Source: JBFLVQ01 sp040758525
GTDB lineage: Bacteria; Acidobacteriota; Blastocatellia; Chloracidobacteriales; JADJPF01
Reading direction: 5' to 3'
Assembly: GCA_040758525.1 (NCBI GenBank)
Contig: JBFLVQ010000209.1
Coordinates: 1-13,431, forward strand
DNA length: 13,431 nucleotides
In this document: piece after piece, positions 8,393-13,431 of the stretch
How the letters are laid out: every line of letters begins with the position of its first letter
Position numbering within the stretch: the stretch's first letter is position 1
The notes under the pieces: model-generated
Databases searched by the model: none
Told to the model about the DNA's origin: nothing
Seen by the model: only the letters and a program-made list of their open reading frames with translations
Translations under genes and position numbers: made by a program

Positions 8393-9160
8393 ATGGCCAT
8401 TCTCATTGCCGAAGACAATGTGGCGCAACGCCATTATTTACGTGATCTATTGGAAAGAGAGTTTCCTACTTACGGACCAGTGTTAGAAGCCGGAGACGGC
8501 GAGGCAACCGTAGAGTTGGCGCTGGCAAACCGGCCTGCCCTCTGTGTATTAGATATTCAAATGCCACGTCTATCTGGAGTCAAAGCTGCACGATCGATCT
8601 GGCGTAACTTTCCTACTGCACGGATCATTTTCTGGACACAGTTCCCACATGAGATCTATATCAACGAGATCCGTAAGATCGTCAAATCTGTACAGCCTCC
8701 ACCTGCCTATGGATTTATTGATAAGAACAATCCAGAAGGGCGTTTTCTACGTTTTATTGCGGCAGTATTGGAAGATGGCGCCGATATGATCGATCCCGCT
8801 TTCAAAGACTCTTTTAAGCGGCCACTGCTTACTGAATTTGAGGCTGAGGCACTCTATTATCTCGCGTTAGGTCTATCGAATTGGGCCATTGCACGTAAGT
8901 GTAGTCTGTCACAAAGAGGTGTGGAGAGCCGGCTGGCAACGCTCTATGAGAAGCTTTTTGTCTCTACACCAGAAGGCACGCCTAACGAAGCCTATGACAA
9001 ACTTGCTTACAACATTCGTACCCGTGCCTTTTTTGAGGCTTTACGCCGTGGTCTGCTCAATAGCGATGAACTTGAGAAGGCTTCCAAAGATTTAGAACAT
9101 TGGATCGAGCGGGATCGCAAGCGCTTCCTGGAGGAGCAAAAGCCACGCGGAGATCGTTAA
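8393..9160 (+). CDS. Response regulator, REC + LuxR/NarL-type HTH with insertion
   Basis: The protein has 255 residues; ATG 8393 is preceded by GGTGAG at 6 nt. Residues 1-130 form a receiver domain with acidic pair Glu7/Asp8, phospho-acceptor Asp54 (VLDIQMPRLSG), Thr82 and Lys111. The Thr-Lys spacing (29) is longer than in NarL-type receivers. Residues about 146-190 are a LuxR-type HTH (LTEFEAEALYYLALGLSNWAIARKCSLS in pieces, then GVESRLATLYEKLFV). The usual last helix (RTRAFFEALRRGLL) appears only after about 18 extra residues, and a charged helical tail of about 30 residues ends the protein. It is predicted to bind DNA when phosphorylated by the kinase encoded 1 nt downstream. Targets are unknown; the 6011-6036 repeat is a candidate. 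Confidence 0.93.
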   Translation: MAILIAEDNVAQRHYLRDLLEREFPTYGPVLEAGDGEATVELALANRPALCVLDIQMPRLSGVKAARSIWRNFPTARIIFWTQFPHEIYINEIRKIVKSVQPPPAYGFIDKNNPEGRFLRFIAAVLEDGADMIDPAFKDSFKRPLLTEFEAEALYYLALGLSNWAIARKCSLSQRGVESRLATLYEKLFVSTPEGTPNEAYDKLAYNIRTRAFFEALRRGLLNSDELEKASKDLEHWIERDRKRFLEEQKPRGDR

Positions 9161-9161
9161 G

Positions 9162-12100
9162 ATGTATCCCTCTATGGCTCAGCTCTTGCAACCAGCGAAG
9201 ATCTTGTTCTGGTTAGCTGTTTTGTTGGTCTCAATGGCTGTGTCGATAAACGCTGCTGATAGCGATGAGAAACCCTCTCCCTCTTCACTCAATCTACATC
9301 AATGGGGCGCAGTAACACTCTTTCACGGTCTGCCCTCAAATCATGTGCGTGCAATTGTACAGGATAATGAGGGTGTATTATGGTTTGGCACTGATGGTGG
9401 GCTAGCAAAATATGATGGTCGCCGTACACAGAAAGTCGATGATGGCTTACCAGGAGGGCGTGTACGTGCATTGAAAGTAGATACCAGTGGCACACTCTGG
9501 GTTGGTACCGACCTAGGCGCAGCACGCTTTATTAATGGCCACTTTAATCCTGTTACAGAAACGGTAGGTGTGCCAATCACTGCCATTGCTATGCCAGCAG
9601 CAGGACAGACAGTGCTAGTCAGTGAAGAAGGCGCGATCTTCTTCTGTTCTCTCTCCGCAGATGTGCTGGCAGTACGTAAGATCGGACCTGAAAATAATCC
9701 CTTGTTAAAAACCGTGGTGAGTGGCAAAAGCGCGCCACTACCACTTACTAGTGTGGCAGTAACAAAAGATGGGCTTGTGATAGGTACACATGGGCGAGGC
9801 CTGCTGGTTGTTCAAGGTAGTGAAGTGAGAGAGGTGCTTAGTCGCCCACGCCCTTATTTCATCAACACGCTGGCACTAGATGCACAAGGGCATGCCTGGT
9901 TTGGCGCAGAGACCAGTAATGCTGAGAGTGGGCTCTATGAAAGCAGCGAATGGTTGCATCCAGAGAAGATCAGTGTTGCCACTGGCACAGTCACTGCACT
10001 CTGCTTTACATCGCAGGACCAGTTGTGGGCTGGCAGTATTGCTCAAGGTGTCTTCCATTACCGTAATAACCAAGAGGTCAAGCATTTTACTTTCGAGAAT
10101 AGTGCTGGTGGATTGCGTTCTAATAGTGTCTATGCAGTATTTGTAGATCGTGAAGGAGTAGTCTGGTTTGGTACAGATCGTGGTGTCTGCCGTTATGATC
10201 CAAATAGTCCACATGCAGAAAGGATTGTTGATCATAGAGAGAGTAATTTTGTGCGTGCGCTTTTTCAATCGCATGATGGCCGTCTATGGTGTGGTACTAA
10301 TAGAGGTCTTTTCACAAAAGAGTCTCTTAGCGCTGCTTGGCAACCGGTCGATATATTGGGAAATAAGATCATACATTCAATTGCCGAAGATCAGAATGGT
10401 CACCTATTAGTAGGCTCTGCTAATGGACTTTATATTAGCACTAACGTAACAACAGCAACTGCTAGTCAACGCTTTGTAGCAATCGATAAGCGCACAGATG
10501 AATCAATGGCTGGTTATAGTGTGCGAGCCGTCTGCCAGTTTCGCGGCGCAACCTATATTGCCACTTATGGACGTGGTATAGAGCGACTAGATGCAGAGGG
10601 ACGTGTACTTATTTGGCCGCTTAATAATGGTGATATACGTGCGCGTGAAGTGATCAGTTTATATGCAGAGAGAGATGAGCGTTTATGGATTGGCACCGCT
10701 AGTGCAGAAGTGTTTGTCTATGATGGTGAGCAGGTGCGCAACGATACCGCATTGGCAGATCTTAAAAACAGCACGGTTTGGAGTATTGCCGGGACAATGG
10801 GAGAAGGCCTCTGGTTTGCCACCGGACGTGGATTATACCATTACCATTGGGGTAAAGTAGCACAAGTATTGAAGGGTAGCGATGTGCGTGCTGTGATCGT
10901 GGCTGGTTCGCCTGATACAATCTGGTGTGCAACAAATGGCAATGGACTGCTTAAAATAGCGATCGATGAGTGGGGACGGAAAATAGTATCAAGGCTAGAT
11001 AATGAACATGGACTGCCTTCAGATAATCTCTTCGCGCTCTTATCACTGTCTATACCACAAAATAAACAGATGCTTTGGCTAGCTACCAATCGTGGCACTG
11101 TCTATTATCAGCCTGGTGAGATATCACCAGTGTTAAGGGCTACACGTATACTTGGTAAAAGCGCTTACCAACCAGAAAAGCTACCCGCTGGCCTCTATTT
11201 GGAATATCCACAAAACAGTCTGCTGTTAGATGTGACAGCAACTAGCAGTCGCACCTTCCCAGAACAGTTTCAATACTCTTTCCTACTCTTTGACGCGGCT
11301 GGCAAGATAATCGATCAGAAACTCTCGCGTGATTCACAATACCTGATGGAAAATCTTCGCGCAGGAAATTATCAGGTTGAGGCACGTGCTTACACTAATG
11401 ATCTGATTGCCTCTGAACCACTCGTGTTTCGTTTTCAGGTTGCTAGTGCACCCTTCCCACGTACTACCGTAGCACTCTCTGTGCTGCTTGCCTTGGCGCT
11501 CTGTGCCCTATGGTGGGGCTATCACCAGAATAGCAAGCTTGCTAGCACCAATCTTGCGCTTGGACAAGCAAACCAGCAATTGGCTGAGACACGTATGCAA
11601 CTTGCTAGCGAAACAGAGAACGAGCGTCGTCGTATTTCGCGGGATCTGCATGATCAGACACTTTCCGATCTACGCCAACTATTGTTACTTACCGATCAGT
11701 TACCGATCGATAATGGTAATAACACCATTGATCGTACCCGCTTCCGTAGCGAAATTGAGGCGATTTCTACTGAGATCCGTCGTATTTGCGAAGACCTTAG
11801 TCCTTCTGTGCTAGCCAATGTAGGGCTTACTGCAGCGCTAGAATGGGCACTCATTGATGCGGTTTCGCATCTGCCGGCAGAGCGCAAGTTCGATTATGAG
11901 TTTATCTGTAATGATGAGTTGGAAGAGAGATTACACCTTGATGCAGGAGTGCAGATTCAGCTCTACCGTATTGTACAGGAGGCGGTCAGTAATGTTTGTC
12001 GCCATGCCCAAGCGCGGCATGTGCGACTAGTGGTTGAACTGCCCGAGAGCGGTGATCTACTAGTGAGTTTAGAAGACGATGGCTGCGGCTTCAAAACTAC

Positions 12101-12242
12101 TAAAGGCACAAGAACAGGAAGGGGCTTGAACAATATACGTTCACGCGCCAGCCTGATCGAGGCAGCCGTAGAATGGCATTCACGACCTGAGGGCGGTACG
12201 ATCTTCACCTTGCGTAAATCAAGCGCAGAAAAGCGTAAATAG
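9162..12242 (+). CDS. Two-component sensor histidine kinase with double Reg_prop propeller, Y_Y_Y, HisKA_3
   Basis: The protein has 1026 residues. The start lies 1 nt after the regulator's stop, with GGAG 9 nt before it; an ATG at 9174 is an alternative. Residues about 12-32 are a signal peptide. Residues about 45-690 contain about 14 blade motifs of the form LWFGT--GL--YD (two-component regulator propeller), matching two seven-bladed propellers in the periplasm. A Y_Y_Y-like beta domain follows (about 690-765), then a TM helix (about 768-788) and a coiled coil. HisKA_3 has ERRRISRDLHDQ with phospho-acceptor His830. HATPase_c has the N-box Asn944 (VQEAVSNVCRHA) and the G-box DDGCGF (Asp973). 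It probably senses an extracytoplasmic ligand, often a glycan-type compound in this architecture, and phosphorylates the adjacent regulator. The ligand cannot be read from the sequence. Confidence 0.95.
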   Translation: MYPSMAQLLQPAKILFWLAVLLVSMAVSINAADSDEKPSPSSLNLHQWGAVTLFHGLPSNHVRAIVQDNEGVLWFGTDGGLAKYDGRRTQKVDDGLPGGRVRALKVDTSGTLWVGTDLGAARFINGHFNPVTETVGVPITAIAMPAAGQTVLVSEEGAIFFCSLSADVLAVRKIGPENNPLLKTVVSGKSAPLPLTSVAVTKDGLVIGTHGRGLLVVQGSEVREVLSRPRPYFINTLALDAQGHAWFGAETSNAESGLYESSEWLHPEKISVATGTVTALCFTSQDQLWAGSIAQGVFHYRNNQEVKHFTFENSAGGLRSNSVYAVFVDREGVVWFGTDRGVCRYDPNSPHAERIVDHRESNFVRALFQSHDGRLWCGTNRGLFTKESLSAAWQPVDILGNKIIHSIAEDQNGHLLVGSANGLYISTNVTTATASQRFVAIDKRTDESMAGYSVRAVCQFRGATYIATYGRGIERLDAEGRVLIWPLNNGDIRAREVISLYAERDERLWIGTASAEVFVYDGEQVRNDTALADLKNSTVWSIAGTMGEGLWFATGRGLYHYHWGKVAQVLKGSDVRAVIVAGSPDTIWCATNGNGLLKIAIDEWGRKIVSRLDNEHGLPSDNLFALLSLSIPQNKQMLWLATNRGTVYYQPGEISPVLRATRILGKSAYQPEKLPAGLYLEYPQNSLLLDVTATSSRTFPEQFQYSFLLFDAAGKIIDQKLSRDSQYLMENLRAGNYQVEARAYTNDLIASEPLVFRFQVASAPFPRTTVALSVLLALALCALWWGYHQNSKLASTNLALGQANQQLAETRMQLASETENERRRISRDLHDQTLSDLRQLLLLTDQLPIDNGNNTIDRTRFRSEIEAISTEIRRICEDLSPSVLANVGLTAALEWALIDAVSHLPAERKFDYEFICNDELEERLHLDAGVQIQLYRIVQEAVSNVCRHAQARHVRLVVELPESGDLLVSLEDDGCGFKTTKGTRTGRGLNNIRSRASLIEAAVEWHSRPEGGTIFTLRKSSAEKRK

Positions 12243-12250
12243 CCGATGCC

Positions 12251-12475
12251 TTATTTAGCAATACGGGTTACATTGCGCTGATTTGGTGGTAGTTCTTTAA
12301 TATATTCGATGGTATCTATCTTTACGATGATCACACGGTCTGAACCGAGTTGTGACAATACAATGTGATCTTGCGCTACAGTCTGTAATTCTCCTTTATC
12401 AGACCACTCGCCTTGAGTGCCAACCTCAACCAATCTACCTCGTAAATTGGAAATAGCATCTAAAAAAGCAGACAT
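12251..12475 (-). CDS. Small Sm-like hypothetical protein
   Basis: This is a 74-residue protein with a clear ribosome-binding site (GAGAGGA, then 8 nt, then ATG at 12475). After a short N-terminal helix (SAFLDAISNLRG), five predicted beta strands follow: RLVEV, a G-E-W turn, GELQTVAQDHIVLSQL, RVIIVKIDTIEYI. The pattern of G-L--V--D-I-L followed by IIV-I--I-YI resembles Sm/Lsm-like small barrels, and also DUF2642-type proteins. It lacks a recognisable Hfq signature, so RNA binding is only a possibility. It ends 8 nt from the kinase stop, tail to tail, and no terminator is visible between them. It has no signal peptide or membrane segment. Confidence 0.7.
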   Translation of the reverse strand: MSAFLDAISNLRGRLVEVGTQGEWSDKGELQTVAQDHIVLSQLGSDRVIIVKIDTIEYIKELPPNQRNVTRIAK

Positions 12476-12918
12476 GATTACTTTCCTCTCGGGCTTGCTA
12501 ATTCAGTGAAGGGGCCTAGCTAGAGGCGCTGGGCATTCCTTTATTACTGATATAACAAATTTCCTCAAATATGTGAAGTAGCTTGCTAACCAATAAATAT
12601 TACCTCATGCAACAATATTTGCCCTTAGAGGTAAAACCACTTTTCCCCTAGTGTACCGATCTTCGGTCTATTAATGACAGACTTATTGAAGCGACGGTGC
12701 TACGGTCAATTCCAGAGGCTTCTTAAAAAAGCCCAGAAACCCTGTAATTGCTTGAGTTTTCAAGAAAAGAACCAAGTTATTACTGGCCTGGCACACTACT
12801 TGTTAGTGATACAGAAATTAAACTTGGCCACAGGTATTTTGTGGCAATTGCGGTTGGCAAGCTATCGCTAGGAGTTTGTCCCGCAGATCTTTGGGTGTTA
12901 AGGAAAGGATTAGAGAAC
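12476..12918. other. Intergenic region with competing hairpins and uncertain upstream coding
   Basis: This region separates the divergent 12475 and 12919 genes and probably carries promoters for both. It is AT-rich to about 12660, with no convincing -35/-10 pair. It contains the hairpin pair described at 12595-12634. From 12748 the frame of the downstream gene is open with only a TTG start and no ribosome-binding site; another frame is open at 12674-12871. Neither is clearly coding: the 12748-12918 stretch uses three AGA/AGG arginine codons, whereas the neighbouring genes mostly use CGN. Confidence 0.4.
12595..12634. promoter_or_regulatory. Two overlapping, mutually exclusive inverted repeats
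   Basis: AAATATT (12595-12601) can pair with AATATTT (12614-12620), and TTACCTC (12600-12606) can pair with GAGGTAA (12628-12634). The two stems share bases 12600-12601, so only one can form at full length. This is the geometry of an attenuator-like switch or of adjacent operators. Each stem is only 7 bp, so chance is possible. Confidence 0.3.
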
Positions 12919-13344
12919 ATGCTTATTATGATCGTTCACAGTAGTGTGAGTGTGATTCCTTACAACGTAATAAGCGATGTGACCTCAATTAGGGAGATAG
13001 AGGGCACACATATACCTTTGCCGGCCCGATCTAATCGCGAGCGGGCGGAGATGATCAAGGATTTCATTAGCAAGGCACAAGAAGATCCTCAACAGATCTG
13101 GTTATTGGTTGCCAATGAAGATCTCTGTGACAGTCTTAAGCTTGAAGATAATAACCAGATAGATGTAGTACTCTATAGCCATTTCGATAATAATAGTCGC
13201 CCTGCTGTTAGTGTGTGGAAGAATGGTATTGGTGATGAAGGAATTAGCTATGAGGAGTTTCTGGAAACTCTACCTGCCTACTCCTGCATTCCCCAACCAC
13301 CGTTGGAGAAACCAAAATATTTTACTCAGACTCAGCGTGGCTAA
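12919..13344 (+). CDS. Hypothetical protein, family not recognised
   Basis: From ATG 12919 the product is 141 residues. This start is preferred because AGGAAAGGA ends 9 nt upstream. A longer form from TTG 12748 (198 residues) has no ribosome-binding site but would add a plausible segment (GTLLVSDTEIKLG, YFVAIAVGKLSLG, DLWVLRKGLENM). The visible protein alternates strands and helices: IMIVHSSVSVIPY, then HIPLPARSNRERAEMIKDFISKA, QIWLLVANEDLC, QIDVVLYSHFD, and a Pro-rich tail. There is no signal peptide or membrane span, so it is probably cytoplasmic. I can assign no family or function. It is followed by a palindrome and faces the end of a minus-strand gene. Confidence 0.65.
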   Translation: MLIMIVHSSVSVIPYNVISDVTSIREIEGTHIPLPARSNRERAEMIKDFISKAQEDPQQIWLLVANEDLCDSLKLEDNNQIDVVLYSHFDNNSRPAVSVWKNGIGDEGISYEEFLETLPAYSCIPQPPLEKPKYFTQTQRG

Positions 13345-13359
13345 TTCGTAAGGAAATGG

Positions 13360-13386
13360 CGAACCGCGCCACTAGGGCGCGGTTCG
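13360..13386. terminator. 11-bp perfect palindrome between convergent genes
   Basis: CGAACCGCGCC (13360-13370) pairs perfectly with GGCGCGGTTCG (13376-13386) around the 5-nt loop ACTAG. It lies 15 nt after the stop of the upstream gene and about 20 nt from the end of the facing minus-strand frame. That position fits a bidirectional terminator. There is no T-run on either side, as with the 8275-8311 hairpin. Confidence 0.6.
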
Positions 13387-13406
13387 TTAGGGTATTGGTA
13401 AGATGG

Positions 13407-13431
13407 TTAGAAGTCGAACTTGAGAGCAAGT
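13407..13431 (-). CDS. C-terminal end of a minus-strand gene, possible outer-membrane beta-barrel
   Basis: Read on the minus strand from the edge, the last codons give LALKFDF followed by TAA at 13409-13407. An alternating hydrophobic strand ending in Phe is the C-terminal signal typical of outer-membrane beta-barrel proteins such as TonB-dependent receptors and porins. Only seven full codons are visible, so this is a hint. The convergent palindrome nearby supports a gene ending here. Confidence 0.35.

Noticed and set aside
9876..10410. Overlapping frames on both strands inside the propeller region
   Set aside because: They follow from the repetitive codon pattern of the propeller blades and show no independent coding signal.
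1..13431. GATC looks frequent throughout
   Set aside because: I did not count it; frequent GAT codons followed by C-starting codons explain it at least in part.

Overview
The window looks like chromosomal DNA of a Gram-negative (diderm) bacterium with mid-range GC. Four observations point that way: a lipobox lipoprotein, several Sec-type signal peptides, a periplasmic c-type cytochrome, and a truncated reading frame at the right edge ending in the Phe-terminated style of outer-membrane beta-barrels. The large Reg_prop sensor kinase and the architecture of the cytochrome protein resemble what is common in Acidobacteriota (Blastocatellia-like lineages). That placement is inference and only moderately secure. 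I saw no tRNA, rRNA, CRISPR array, insertion sequence or phage gene.

Left half, minus strand, read from about 5750 down to 1: a lipoprotein of the ABC_sub_bind (PF04392-like) family, a methyl-accepting chemotaxis protein (MCP), a small secreted LolA/DUF4412-like protein, and a large cytoplasmic protein that runs off the left edge. The last protein has a RyR domain, a TPR-type TRAFs-binding (DUF4071-like) region and the beginning of a Rossmann-like domain resembling SLOG proteins. Gaps between these genes are 77-100 nt, so they may be one operon or several units. No ABC permease or ATPase and no other che gene is present, so the binding lipoprotein probably feeds the MCP rather than a transporter.

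Centre and right, plus strand, from 6133 to 12242: a secreted protein with two c-type haem motifs, then a response regulator and a 1026-residue sensor kinase separated by 1 nt. The kinase has about 14 propeller blades, a Y_Y_Y-like domain, one membrane segment, HisKA_3 and HATPase. Regulator and kinase are certainly a cognate pair. The cytochrome lies 139 nt upstream of the regulator, with a strong hairpin in the gap, so its link to them is less certain. The cytochrome and the minus-strand group start from a shared 385-nt divergent region that holds a perfect 8-bp inverted repeat.

Right edge: a 74-residue Sm-like small protein sits tail to tail with the kinase. It is followed by a structured AT-rich gap, an unrecognised gene with an uncertain start, an 11-bp perfect palindrome, and the last codons of a minus-strand gene. 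The most unusual item is the RyR/TRAFs-binding/SLOG-like fusion at the left edge, whose effector end is cut off. The next most interesting are the cytochrome plus two-component cluster and the response regulator with an insertion inside its LuxR-type HTH.
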